From Mucidula mucida (taxonomy: Eukaryota > Basidiomycota > Agaricomycetes > Agaricales > Physalacriaceae), in the NCBI GenBank assembly GCA_015501055.1, contig JADNYV010000044.1:124001-188000 (forward strand): DNA of 64,000 bases, given 5' to 3'. Made by a program: the position numbers and the translations under genes. Under the pieces are notes generated by a model. It did not search any database. It worked only from the letters and a program-made list of their open reading frames with translations, and was not told the DNA's origin. Positions 1 through 10,864 of this stretch are shown here, piece by piece (position 1 is the first letter of the stretch; each line of letters opens with the position of its first letter).

Positions 1-480
1 TTCAAACTCTTCCCCAGGCCCTCGTGCCGTGGGAGTACATCAATACCTTGGATGCCGACAACAAGGTGGTGACCTTGCGAATGTGCCTGCTAGTTTGGGA
101 AGCATCCTCCCACGCAGAAGTGCCCCGTGAAAATCAACTCTGTTCCGCGCTGTCAATGTATTCACGGAAGAGTGATGTCCTTGTTATTGCGGGAACTGGG
201 TCGGGGAAAACACTCATCATGGTGATTCTACTCCTGATGCAGCGCGCTCCATCAATATGTGTGACAATCTCTCCCTTGAAGAAGCTGCAGGAGAGCCAGG
301 TTTGTGTTCTATTGCATCAACGAAGAACATTTACCCATCCCGACCAGGCAAAAATCTTCAATGAGAAGTATCACATCAAGACCATATGTGTGAATGATGA
401 TACGCCACAGGACCAGGAGTACTGGAAGGTAATCTTTCTTGTGCATCAGCCTTATTAACACGACTGAGCAATGTTTAAGG
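1..480 (+). pseudogene. RecQ-like helicase relic (5' part, cut by window edge)
   Basis: An open stretch at about 24-430 encodes a P-loop AGTGSGKT followed by a motif-Ia-like segment SPLKKLQESQ. This is the order seen at the start of RecQ/DEAH helicases and in the better-preserved helicase at 2697-5471. A possible intron donor lies near 428. After it no helicase motif (DEAH box, motifs III-VI) can be found before the convergent DUF6589 relic starts at about 535. The true start is outside the window or lost. I read this as the left part of an internally deleted transposon related to the one at 2271-8683. It is unlikely to make a functional protein. Confidence 0.6.
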
Positions 481-534
481 AAAATGTCTACAACTTTGCT
501 ACCAGAACGCCTGGTACGGCGCGCCATCTCATTG

Positions 535-1866
535 TCACCACCGAACAGAGACCTGTTCCACAAAGATTGACGAGGAGAGATTGATGTTGTCATATCCAAA
601 CATGTGCGGTTGGAAGGAGAACTCGCTAGCGCGCGCCAGCACATGAGTAGCAAGATTTGCGATCGTGCTGAGCGTGGTAGTGAATGAGGTCGAGAGACTG
701 GAGTGGCTGAGCACTTCTATCATCCTTCGTGACGCGCCGGTGGCCCACGCAAACAGTGAGAAAACGAACTGCAACATGGAGGACGCGTTAGACCGGACGT
801 GGAAAGCCTGTACCGTGATTATATTCCTCACCTGTTGATACTATTAGAGTCGATAATAATGGGCCAGCCACAAGCAGATCAGACATACCAGGTTGTCTGT
901 TTTGACCTTGTTCTTTCCAGACTGCTTGCCCTGCGTTGCAGCCTCCAAGATCGCGTACCACCAAGGCATCATGTCTTGACCCTCGATTATGATATCAAGA
1001 GCTCCCTCTTTCTTGGATCCAAACATGCTTCAAATGTCCCAGGTCTTGAGAAATTCGGGAGTGACATGTGCGACGTTCATCGACAACCGCGCCTTGTTCG
1101 CCTCAAACTCTTCCGCAACCTGCTTACAACACATATCCAGAGCGAAAGGAGCCATCCATTCCATAAACCGCAACTGACAGTGGAACCACATGAGAGATAA
1201 AATGAACATAAAGAAGCGAGAGTCTTTCCGATAGAACCCATTCTGCTGGGTAGTGTACCTCACACTACGTCGATCCATGACGGTGTAGAAGAACTCGCCC
1301 GGACTGAGCTTGACCTCATCCAACTTCTCCAGGACCTCGGCTACTCTTTCACAAACACCTGGTGTCGATATCGGGTGAGGAAATCCTTCGACAGTGCGCG
1401 TCGTGGGGAGATCCGATAATTTAGGCACCGTTGACGCGTCGGGAATGAGTGACGATGGGAGAGAAGGATTGGGTGACTGAGAAGGAGGATCTTGGGGTGA
1501 GACATCCTCCATAAATATGTCTTCATGTCTGCGATTGACGTCTCCGGGCTCTGATAGCCCCGATGACTGATCATCGTGCATAGATGGTGTGGGGGAAGTA
1601 GGACGCGACCGCGTATCAAATTGCATCCGGAATGGGACCTGGGACGTCGAGGGCGACACTATTCCATCCCAGGCAACATGTGTTGGCGTCTGTGCGGATT
1701 GGAATGCGGATTTGGGTGGCCTGCCTCGCGGTTTCTTGCCAGAAACAGAGATTACTGATTGTTGGTTTGTACCGGGTGTGGCAGCGGAAGCAAGGAAATC
1801 GGGGGGTGAAATCGGTGTATTTGGTGTTAAAACACTAAAACTCCCAGCCGACGAGGGAGTCTCCAT
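535..1866 (-). pseudogene. DUF6589-domain transposon protein, broken copy
   Basis: Starts at ATG 1866 with a Ser/Pro-rich low-complexity N-terminus that contains an AT-hook-like KKPRGRPPK. A globular part follows. The frame is interrupted by TGA at 1030-1032 and then continues in the same frame (SMFGSKKEGALD). A 57-nt intron (888-832, GTATGT..CAG) precedes an exon reading FSLFAWATGASRRMIEVL and GYDNINLSSSIFVEQ, which aligns with LGLFFKTNGTSSRVIKML and IFDNINIYLRKFQQ of the gene at 5348-8212. This (Y/F)DNIN block is characteristic of the DUF6589 family of basidiomycete transposon-associated proteins. The C-terminal half is missing. It faces the helicase relic at 1-480, the same arrangement as in the intact element next door. 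Confidence 0.7.
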
Positions 1867-2261
1867 GTTCTAGTGGTAGTTTGAGACGCAAACGGTGAGT
1901 CAAGATCTACGTCCGTATATAGTATATAAAAATTCGGACCGTTCCCTCCGACTGTGGCAAACAGAGCCAAAACATGTTCACGCCAAATTTAAACTCCAAT
2001 TTACCTGGCCTTCTGTATTGACGCTTGCTCATTACAGAAGGTTGGTTACCTGGCTACGTTGCACAGGTCGGGGGCGTTACGGTCCATAGTAATCGAAGAA
2101 AAATTCAAAAATTCTAGTATTTAATGATAAATTTTCCTTGTTACGGCCGTGCCGCCCTCGGGGCCCTCTTGCGAGTTCTGACCGGAGCTAAATGACAATG
2201 CAGCTAAATACCACCTTGGCGGTGCTTGTGCCGTCTCACTAAAGTGCAACTATAACGCATA
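1867..2261. other. Non-coding spacer between relic and transposon
   Basis: AT-rich in part, no supported reading frame. It should contain the promoter and the old right terminus of the relic element. I looked for a copy of the TAGGTTCGG/CAAGCCCC terminal motif and did not find one, so the relic's end has either decayed or belongs to a different terminal family. Confidence 0.4.
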
Positions 2262-2270
2262 ACACCACAC
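2262..2270. repeat. Target-site duplication, left copy
   Basis: ACACCACAC directly precedes the terminal TAGGTTCGG of the transposon. The identical 9-mer follows the right terminus at 8684-8692. The match extends 2 bp further (TA) on the outer left and inner right side, so 9 bp with TA-starting termini and 11 bp with an asymmetric terminus are both formally possible. The 9-bp reading keeps the inverted repeats symmetrical. Confidence 0.85.
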
Positions 2271-2400
2271 TAGGTTCGGATCAAGCCCCTTCTCACTTGG
2301 ACCGGATGTTTGGTTGTGTTTGACGTGTTTGGTGGTTTGGTCGGTCCTTCGTGAGAAGGGGCTTGTTGCAGAGTGACGATTTCGGAGGGCTCTTCGTCGT
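2271..2400. repeat. Left terminal inverted repeat with hairpin
   Basis: Matches the right end in inverted orientation over TAGGTTCGGA-CAAGCCC, then after the hairpin over GGGGCTTGTTGCAGAGTGAC versus GGGGCTTGCTTCAAAGTGAC and GAGGGCT(C)TTCGTC. The hairpin arms are CAAGCCCCTTCTCAC (2282-2296) and its perfect complement GTGAGAAGGGGCTTG (2351-2365), with a second inner pair GGACCG (2299-2304) / CGGTCC (2342-2347). The loop is GT-rich. Confidence 0.8.
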
Positions 2401-2696
2401 CATGTAGCTCCCTCATTTCCCACTCTTTTTACACATTTGACCACTCTAATCAACACTCCTTAACTCAACTTAAATTTGTCTCTACTCGCATTTCTTAAGT
2501 TTTACTTTAATTCAGACTATAATCCAAGGTCTTTTGGCTGCTCAACCGTGCTAGGGCTACCAGGTCCACCCAAGTTGATAATTCTGGCTCACGGTGTGTG
2601 GTCCTCAAACTTCTCTGGGGCACTGCCAAAGGCTCTAGACACGTCCTAAACTGATTTATTCCATCTAGATTTAATTTATTTCTATATAATTCCACC

Positions 2697-5471
2697 ATGC
2701 CTGCTCCTCCTACCTCTCCTGCTAAGTCTCAACGTGTTCCGAGCCCGCCGCGTCGTAAATCGTGTTCACATGCAGGCCCTCGTTCATCCCTTCCTGCCCT
2801 CAACCGCCTCCAGGGCATCCGCCAACTCCCAAAGTCACTCTCTGCAGACAGTATTCAGACGCGTCTGAAGGACCGGCTCAATATGTCGTATCTCCCCGAT
2901 GAGTGGCAAGGAGAGCTAGTCAGCCATGTTTTTGCAGGATATGATGCTGTTGTCTGCGCTGGCACCGGCTATGGCAAGAGTCTGACATTTGAGGCGCTAG
3001 CGCTTTTGGCAAAGAAGGGCAAGGTCACCATCATCATTTGCCCACTCAAAGCCCTCAAACGCGACCAGGTAAGCGATTCTCTGTTCTCAATAAATTTCTA
3101 TACTCACATGTAGTATAGGCGCATCAAGCCGCACAAAAAGGTCTTGATACTGTTATTCTTAATGAAGACACGACAAAGAGTGACGCGACACTCTGGAAGC
3201 GCGCGCGTTTATCCACCCAAATTGTATATATGTCTCCAGAGATGGCGCTTTCGGACAGTTTTGGGAATCTCTGGGCCGATAGGGAAGTTTCGACAGCGGC
3301 TGACCGCCATTATTGTCGACGAGGCGCATTGTATTGACGACTGGGGCGATAATAAGTTCCGCCCACTGTACCGTAAACTCAACGGGCTTTGGGCTTTTAC
3401 TGGCCAAGAAGTCCCCATTGTAGCCTGTACTGCGACGTGCTCAACGTCAACGTTCACCGCTCTCTGATCAACACTTGGTTTCGGCAATCGTCCATTCTGG
3501 GGGGTTGATGTTGGATGTGACCGCGCAAACCTCTTCTTCATGACTCGCACTCTCAAACACCCAAAGAATCCTCTTCTTGAGGTTCTTAACTTCCTACCTG
3601 CCAACATCAATTCGAAAATGACAATGTTTGACATTGATAAAGGGATCATTTACTTGGACTCCGTTGCGGGCTGCCAGGCTCTGAAGAATGAGATACAAAT
3701 GCTTACCGCCTCATCTTTGTGACTGTGTGTATGCATTCTCGGCATGCCCTCAGCCCGTGCAAAGGACATGGTATGGAAGGGGTTCTCCAATGGACAGATT
3801 CAAATCCTGGTTGCAACGGATGCAGCAGGCATGGGCTGTAATGTGCCCGACGTTGTATATACCATCGTCTTTGGGTGTTTGAAGACCTTCTCTTCTGTTG
3901 CGCAAAGATGGGGTCGGTGGGACGCACCATGTGACTGCGGGAGTGTGCATCCTTCTTGTTCCCCCTTGGGCATACCCTCCGTCCCTCCCCGCTGTTGCTC
4001 CATCCTTGCAGCGACTGCGAGGACCGCAGAAGACACCGTTGAGACCAAGGCTGATGTTGCAAAACAGGGAGCACTTGACAAGCCGTTGCTTAAATTTCTG
4101 ACTTTAAAGCAGGACAGTATGTTCAGATACTCTATTCTGTTAATCTATACTTACCAGAAGAATTTAGAGCATTGTTGTCACCGCTTTTTCTGTGAAAGCT
4201 TCAGGCCTGACACTGGGTTAACCATTTATGATGGATTCCATTCTACGGTTCCCACAGGAAGTGGCTCACGCGCTTCGGCTGCTCCGTACCAGATGACATG
4301 GATCACTTTACCACCTGATCCTGCGTGCACACCACCACGCAAGCGCTGTTGCGATTTGTGCAACCCAACATATGCTCAAAAGTATTGTGCTGCCGATCCG
4401 AAAGACCCTCAACTATACCGCTATGCCGCAGACTTCATTTATCCTGCAGCTACACCCCCGTCACGCCCTTCCTCCTCGCTCTCCATTGCCTCTGATGCTT
4501 CACAACACAGTACATCCAGCTATTATTGCCCCCACACCGCATATCAAGAGCGAGGTCTTCCTAAAAGCGAAATACAGCGTTTTCAAACGGAGTTAGAGGA
4601 GCAACGCGAATTGATGTGGCGTGCCCATGGGTCAAGTCCGTTTCTCTCCCCAGATGTGTTCCTGCCTCCAAAGCAGCTTAATGCATTAATCAAAGCGGCT
4701 CCCAAGTTTGCTAAGCAGACAACGACAAACGTGAAATCTGTACTTGCCGTTATTAAACTTGATTTTGTGTCCAAGTTCAACCTGATGGAGCTAGCGCGAG
4801 CCATTTCTGAGTGGTGTGAATGCTTCCCATCATTCCTCGAACACCAGCCTCTCAGCATCGCCCTTCGAAAAAGTCTCGTGTCGGGGATGATATCAGTAAT
4901 CTTTTCCTGCCTCCGACCCACCGCGTCTGATACAACTGGTCTTTTTGCCCTTGATTTCCAATACAACCGTAGCCTCATCACCATTAACGCCTGCTTTGGT
5001 TTCACACTACGACCACGTCCTAACTTCAAGAGCTCTGGAGGCCCAGAAGCCTCTTCTACTCCATACCTGGATCTTCCCATACACTGGGTAACAGTAATCC
5101 TTATTCACATCTCAAGCAGTTTACCCCACAGCCACGCCCACCTTCTAGGATCCCGCTATCAACGTCTAGAGGCAGGATATTCCCACAATCAACGTCCGCG
5201 CAATTACCTCACCCATGCCGGTATCAACATCTACAACAGTTGCCTCGCTCACGCCACTCTCAACCCCTCTCAATCAGAACCCATACCGCCATCTGACAAA
5301 CTCACAATTCTCTGTGACTCCACCTCCGCCTTTTCAATGGAAGTGATTTACTGGAGATCAACCTCACCCGTGTCAAATTCATCACCGCCGCCAAGTCCAC
5401 CAAAACCATCTATCGCGCCATCATCATTGCTGAATAGGTCCTCCCGGGAATTGAATTCCAACGGATTCTGA
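2697..5471 (+). pseudogene. RecQ-like superfamily 2 helicase of the transposon (frameshifted)
   Basis: Start ATG 2697 follows a TA-rich leader. Exon 1 has a basic Ser/Pro-rich N-terminus, then the RecQ-type lead-in DEWQGELV, Walker A AGTGYGKS and motif Ia ICPLKALKRDQ. An intron begins at 3069 (GTAAGC) and ends near 3118. The next exon reads VYMSPEMAL, shifts frame near 3275-3290, and continues with IIVDEAHCIDDWGD (motif II, RecQ DEAH box). It shifts again after VACTATC (motif III). Motif V, ILVATDAAGMGCNVPDV, and a damaged motif VI, AQRWGR, lie at 3804-3920. A C-terminal region has a zinc-binding-like CCDLCNP. A 575-codon open stretch runs from 3744 to 5471. At least three frame disruptions make it a pseudogene. 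Such helicases are common near mobile DNA in Agaricomycetes. A role in unwinding transposon ends is inference. Confidence 0.8.
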
Positions 5472-8212
5472 TCAACGGCATCAAAGGCTGTGCCATTATC
5501 GAGGCAAGTGTCTCGAATTTGTTTGTGTGCGCCTTCGTTGCTAATAGGATAACCAACTGCAGGATTAAATGTTGTACTCTTCAGGAAGTCGTGGAGCTTG
5601 CCGTCCTGCCATGCTTGGGCACCCTCGACTAAGATGTCAAACACCGCAGAACGAACTGGCTGCTGCTTGTTTGATTTGCTGGGCTTCTGGGGTGCTGGAA
5701 TGAAACGACTCTCGGCTGCATCTTTTGCAGGTGTGTGCATTCCCTTATTGACCATCTGTTCGACCAAAACCCTAAGATCTTCATAGAACTGTGCTGCTTT
5801 TGACCGGCGAGAGCGATCCTCATCCCCGAAGAACTGTGCTACAAGGTGGGTGATGTCTCAGAATGCTTCAACGCATGCCGACCCTTTCTCCATAATATAC
5901 CGGATGGTGACACCGTTTCCAGTAGAGATGAAGACGCGCTGTGCAGTAATATTAATCAATATGTAAGTGCTTTTAAATAATATCCCACCTTGACCCAAAA
6001 GTTGAGCTGCTCTAGGTACAAATCTGTTGCAATGGCACGGCCCTCTTCGTCCCATCCACTATAAAACTAGGCGCGTTCTAGCGCCGCGCGAGAGGCCTCT
6101 GTTGTCTCGTATTTCTACTTGACCAGGACCTCCGCACATTCTCGAGCGTAATTATGCTGGCCGGCGCCACGAAACGCTAAGCATCAATATTTCATGACTC
6201 AAATAACTTGCCCGGCATCTGCATAGCTGACGGCATGTTTGAACTCGCAGAAGAAGAGAGCATCGCGCATGAAGAGGACTGAGTGTGCTAACCAGTTGTC
6301 TTTGCTCTCCTTCGCTTTCCGTGCAACTATTGTGGTTGTGAACTCATTCTGGATCTCTGTTGCTAAACTTTTCACCTCGTCAAAGTCCGGCCTCCATTTG
6401 GAAAGCTTCGACCACTGTGTCCACCCATTCTTGAGCCTATTTCCATAAGTGAGTATGTTATTACTACAGAGTATGAATTTTACTTACATGACGATATGTA
6501 GGATCCAAGCAATCAACGAGTGTCAAATGAGTGCCTTTGCAGCAGTGTAGTTCGGCTTCTTGACATCCCACTTCCGCCGCAGAAGAGCCTTGTGTGCAGC
6601 AAGAGATGTGGGATCCCGAACCTTGTGTCCAAAGTGTGCGCATGAGAAGGTGGGTGTTTTGTAGCGCGTAATGCCACAGGGTACTGAGTTCATCCAGATA
6701 CTCCAATCAATCCATAGGTGTAACATCGTTGATTCGGTCTCGTTGTGCGGCGCAAGTATTGTTGGAGGTCAGCCAGTCCCCAAGCGAAATCTGTACTTTC
6801 CCTGACCACTCCTCTTCCGACAGGGTGCTTTGCTTCTGCATCTCCTCAAACACTTGAACAATGCCCTTCTTGGATCCTTCGTTAACATTGAATACACCAA
6901 ATGGACGTGCATCTGTTTTCTTGGGAGGCAAAGGTCGATCCTTCGGCATCATTGCCTTCACCTGTTCCATCATCTTCGTACAATCCTTCCACTTCTCATT
7001 TCCTAGACAATAATGAGCAAGGAGCAGTGCAATCATTGCGGTAAACGCTTTTGTTATGTGCGCGTCATCATCAGCAGTGGGAAGGATGTCGAGCGCTGTC
7101 GCCTGTGCACGTTTCCCATGCAGGGCTTTTTTCGCTTCCAAATCTTGAGTTGCGTTAACATCTATACCATCTGAATCAATGGCGATGATGGCGGAGTTGG
7201 TCGCATGGATCATGGAGTTTTGGTTGGTGAGTCGCTGTTGGAATTTGCGGAGGTAGATGTTGATATTATCGAAGATGAGAGCCGAGAGCTGATTACTGGT
7301 GAGGAGTCTAACAGCGAAGGCAATGGCATCTACATTGATTTGTTTCTTCAGTCTCTCAATGGTTGTTCCCGAGATGCTCAGTCCAATGTTGCTGAGCATC
7401 TTGATGACGCGGGAGCTTGTGCCATTCGTTTTGAAGAACAGGCCAAGTATTAGAGGTAAGACATTTGTCCTCTGATTGCGGACAAATGCTAACATCATGA
7501 TTGACAGTAGTACAGCCTAGGCAGCAGTTAGTAGGGATAATATGCAACATGATCAGTAACATACGAATGTTGGATTACGAGCGAATCCTGCTTGACGCTT
7601 CTACGGTTTCTCCTGTGGCGTCTGTGTATCCTCATTCGGATCATCATCCCAGTCGGAGCTTGCGCTCTCATCCTCTGACCCGGACGACGACGACTCCTTG
7701 GCTCTGTTATAGCGATGGTATCGGTTTGGAAGTGAGGCAAAATGGTGCAGCAGCGACCACATAAATGGTGCCAACTGTTGGAGTTTGTCGGAGATAATCT
7801 TGGGCTGAAGAATCTCCTTCACTGATGCCACGGTCAGGTCCTTGATCTTTATCTTGAAGGCCGTCTCAGATATGAGCTTGTTGCTCTCCTCTTCAGCTAT
7901 TTCCAGAGCACATGCCTGTACCCAAGTGTGCAGACGGGTTCGGGCCCTCGAGAAGCGGTCATGCCATAGATTATACACCGTTTCTGGTGGCCAGGGTGTT
8001 GTAGACGTCCCCATGAACATGCCTGCTTGTTGCTTGACTGAAGGGATGTCACTTGAGAAGACAAAGGAGAGGTATTCGGCCAGGGAAAGTCCAAGAAACA
8101 TGGTGAGGGAGAAAATGAGGTGAATTCGTTCTGTGAGTGATTTCTTCTTGTACTCATCACCCAGTTTCTCCTTCCAGAACGTTTCTCCATATGAGAGTGT
8201 AGCGGGAGGCAT
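5348..8212 (-). pseudogene. DUF6589-domain protein of the transposon (broken)
   Basis: Reads from ATG 8212 with an N-terminal helical domain and an acidic Ser-rich linker. It has an intron at about 7555-7508, then the DUF6589 core: MLAFVRNQRTNVLPL, LGLFFKTNGTSSRVIKML, IFDNINIYLRKFQQ, HATNSAIIAIDSDGIDV, ALHGKRAQATALDILPT, KKTDARPFGVFNVNEGSKK, GDWLTSNNTCAAQRDR, LWHYALQNTHLLMRT, RDPTSLAAHKALLRRKWDV and, after an intron, SVLFMRDALFFCEFKHAV. The last exon (5767-5348) is Lys-rich then Gly/Asp-rich. In-frame stops occur at 7601-7603 (TAG), 6707-6709 (TGA) and 6523-6525 (TGA), with a one-base shift near 6640. The family is of unknown function and abundant in basidiomycetes. It is probably the element's transposition protein (inference from its position between terminal repeats). 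Confidence 0.8.
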
Positions 8213-8566
8213 GATTTTGGGCTCCTATTCTCGCTGTGGCGGCGCTGTCACTTCTTGTGACATACCGTGACAGTTCCGTGCCCCACACTGAAACCTCCGT
8301 CTATTGCTTCATCATGGGCCGCTCATCCCGTCAAGCTCTTAAAATCATTCAGTGACTGTCCTTAACCATCCGCAACGATCCATACTGCATTTTTCATTGT
8401 ATTTACACTCATTCTGTTTTCCACTGCGTGATGCGCTTTCGTACATCTTAGTACTGCCGTAGAAGTCAAAATAAATTATTTGAGGTAGTCGACTACATGT
8501 ATATACATCTTATGAACAATTTTCACCCATGATGCAAGGCAGCAAGACCAATACTCGAGGATGTAG

Positions 8567-8683
8567 ACAGCCTTGACGAAGCCCTCTTAATTTGTCACTT
8601 TGAAGCAAGCCCCTTATGAAGCTAGGACCGAGGTAACGAGGTCCCGTCCGACAGCTTCCATAAGCGGGCTTGTTCCGAACCTA
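8567..8683. repeat. Right terminal inverted repeat with hairpin
   Basis: Inverse counterpart of 2271-2400. The palindrome arms CAAGCCCCTTATGAAGCT (8606-8623) and AGCTTCCATAAGCGGGCTTG (8653-8672) pair with two single-base bulges. The outermost CCGAACCTA (8675-8683) is the exact complement of the left TAGGTTCGG. The stem sequence differs from the left stem apart from the shared CAAGCCCC core, yet both ends keep the fold, which suggests the structure itself is under selection. Confidence 0.8.
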
Positions 8684-8692
8684 ACACCACAC
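8684..8692. repeat. Target-site duplication, right copy
   Basis: ACACCACAC, identical to 2262-2270, directly follows the terminal CCGAACCTA. Confidence 0.85.
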
Positions 8693-8946
8693 CCGTTGCA
8701 CCCATTGGACTTGTTATGGGTCACGTGATGGTTGTATCCATACACTCACGTACAGTATTAGACGCCTTTGTTGTGATAAAATATCCAATGATTATGACGG
8801 AAAAAGCCTCGGGAGGTTAAGATTGATCTCACAGAGGGATGGACTTTTAAGCTCAACTTCCTCTCCAAATAATATACATGTAAAATGAACCCAGTATCGA
8901 CGATACAAGTCCTCACATCTACTAGTGTCCCAGATACTGCCACCCA

Positions 8947-10528
8947 CTAATAAACCCTATCCTTCGCCGCGATGAGTTCACTCTCCACTTTGAAAACACC
9001 TGTTTTGTTCAGCCTATCCACGATAACATCGCCAAACGCGGTTGCTGGAGTCAAGACACCACCTCGCTGGGCGAATTTCGGTAATTTGTGCGTCTCCGAG
9101 GGAAGGAGCGCGAGTGCGCATTCGGCAAGCATTACTGGCAAATATTGTTAACGTCGGTATTATGACCGGAGACAAAGGCTTACTGCAGGACAGGTAATAA
9201 CCGGGATCACCTTTCGCCTTGAACGTGGTGACTGCGTGAGCTTTCCCCGAAGCAGAAGTGGTGACGTTGGTGATATCAAGGAAGCCTTTCTGTACATCTC
9301 TACCAAACAAAATGTAAGCCGAGCAAAGCAAGAAGTCGGAAGCCACATACGCATCCTTTAATCCATCTCCGGGCTGAGGCAAGAGCTTCTTCACGAAATA
9401 ACTCAACTGGATATCGTGTTCAGTTTCGCAGCTATTGATAGAGGGTAGAAACGGCGTACCCCCGGAACAAACAGAGACATCATGCCAAGCATGAGCCCAA
9501 CCGAGAACAGGAAACCATATATTTTGCTGGGCGTAATCATGAACTCTGCATACTCAAAATCGCGTCCATATCGAGCGCGCTGTGTTTCTTTGTTCGGCGA
9601 GGTGATGGCGTTGTATTCGAACAAACCCCAGGAACGTTGCACGATTGCACGATCGACCTGAGACATCATATGATGGCCACCGACGAGTGTACGTGAAGAG
9701 AAAGGTAAGGTGAGAGAGTATACGAATCGGAAGGGCCCATTCGGGGTGCCCACGACTTGCACGACACATTAGCTTTAGAAGGACATGAACGTGGTTGTAT
9801 ACGTACCAGGACTCAAAGCATAGCTGCTGTTCGCCCATTTACGCGTGGCTGGTGGTACAGACTCCATAGCGGTTATTATCGTAGATGCTGTGCCTCCGGA
9901 CATGATGCCTGAAAACTTGCACGCTGAGATGGATTTGCCAATAGGGACAAATGCGTCGCGATCACTGGACGCGATGGTTTTGCGGGAGAGGTAGGTGGTG
10001 ATGTCGCTGGGGATGCAATCCAGGCCGCAGCAGGGAACGATAATGGAGTGGGTTTTAGTAGCATAATAGTCGTATGCTTGAATGATGTCTTTTACCCAAT
10101 GCGCCTCGCCGGTGAGGTCGACGTAGTTTACGCCGTTGCGGACACAAGCGCTGCGTTACGGATCAGAAGAATCACGCAAAAAGGACAAGAGGCGCACCCA
10201 ACGACTGGCGTCCCGTGCAACCAATAGGGACCAACCGTGTTCAGCACGACCTTTGCTGTCTTGACCGCTGCTTCTACTTGATCCACATTCTTGACATCCA
10301 CAAGGAGGACGTCCACATCCTTCGGGAGAGCAAGTTCGGAAACGAGGACGTCCAACTTGGATTGGGAGCGGCCAGCAATGGAAAAGGTGAAAGAACCTCT
10401 TGCAGGGTGAGTCTGCAGGTAACGAATAGTCTGCCGTCCCGTGACACCTGTAGAACAGATAAATCGTTGGAAAAACTTGGCAGAGATAGCCTCGAACCTG
10501 TTCCGAGCACGAGTAAGTCGGTTGGCAT
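8947..10528 (-). CDS. Saccharopine dehydrogenase-like oxidoreductase
   Basis: Six exons: 10528-10498, 10447-10198, 10150-9807, 9755-9460, 9406-9184, 9134-8947. The protein starts MPTDLLVLGTG and continues across the first intron as VTGRQTIRYL, giving a Rossmann GTGVTGRQ nucleotide-binding loop at residues 9-16. GRSQSKLDVLVSEL, LNTVGPYWLHGTPVVGAC and VNYVDLTGEAHWV follow, the standard signature of the SCCPDH/YNR073-type reductase family. The middle contains CCGLDCIPSD. A hydrophobic stretch, YGFLFSVGLMLGMMSLFVPG, near residue 290 may be a membrane or lipid-contacting helix. The C-terminus has GDPGYYLSC. Members are membrane- or lipid-droplet-associated NAD(P)-dependent reductases whose substrates are mostly unknown. 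True lysine-pathway saccharopine dehydrogenase looks different. The gene looks intact and shares a 336-bp divergent promoter with the RS-rich gene. Confidence 0.88.
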
Positions 10529-10864
10529 CGTCGTCAGTGTCTAGAAAGATGCTATGATGACGTTTGGACTGCGACAAGAAACAGCTGCTTGCTCCCCTTC
10601 CATATCGGGCCGAGCTCGTGATTTCCGCGTCTGCTCCTCGTGCAGAGCATACGGCTTTCGGGAATTGAGAAAAGCGGAAGGCTAGAAAACAAACGCGTCG
10701 CGTTTACGCGAGTGTGGGCGCAAAAGTACCGAATCCTTCCCATGATACATTTCAGTGATGTTTTCTGATGGTTGCTTAATCGGGCTCGTCCCGCCCTCCG
10801 ACGTTTGCCGAAATAGGAAGCAACTCCAATTCTGACGTCAACACCTTTCTTGGATCCGTCAACC
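10529..10864. promoter_or_regulatory. Divergent intergenic promoter region
   Basis: The 336 bp between the starts of the reductase (-) and the RS-rich gene (+) must carry both promoters. I see no clear TATA box and no supported coding sequence here. Confidence 0.5.

Larger units (their letters stand above)
2271..8683. mobile_element. DNA transposon with convergent RecQ-like helicase and DUF6589 genes
   Basis: A 6,413-bp unit begins TAGGTTCGGATCAAGCCCC and ends with the inverse of TAGGTTCGGAACAAGCCCG. It is flanked by a 9-bp direct repeat. Terminal inverted repeats of about 120 bp each contain an internal palindrome. Inside are two genes facing each other: a RecQ-like helicase (+, 2697-5471) and a DUF6589 protein (-, 8212-5348), whose 3' ends overlap by about 120 bp. 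Both genes carry stops or frameshifts, so this copy is probably immobile unless supplied in trans. The intact flanking repeat and termini suggest a fairly recent insertion followed by mutation. It has no DDE transposase that I can recognise, so DUF6589 is the candidate transposase (inference). A 9-bp duplication is known for Mutator-like elements, but nothing in the proteins looks like MULE. Confidence 0.8.
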
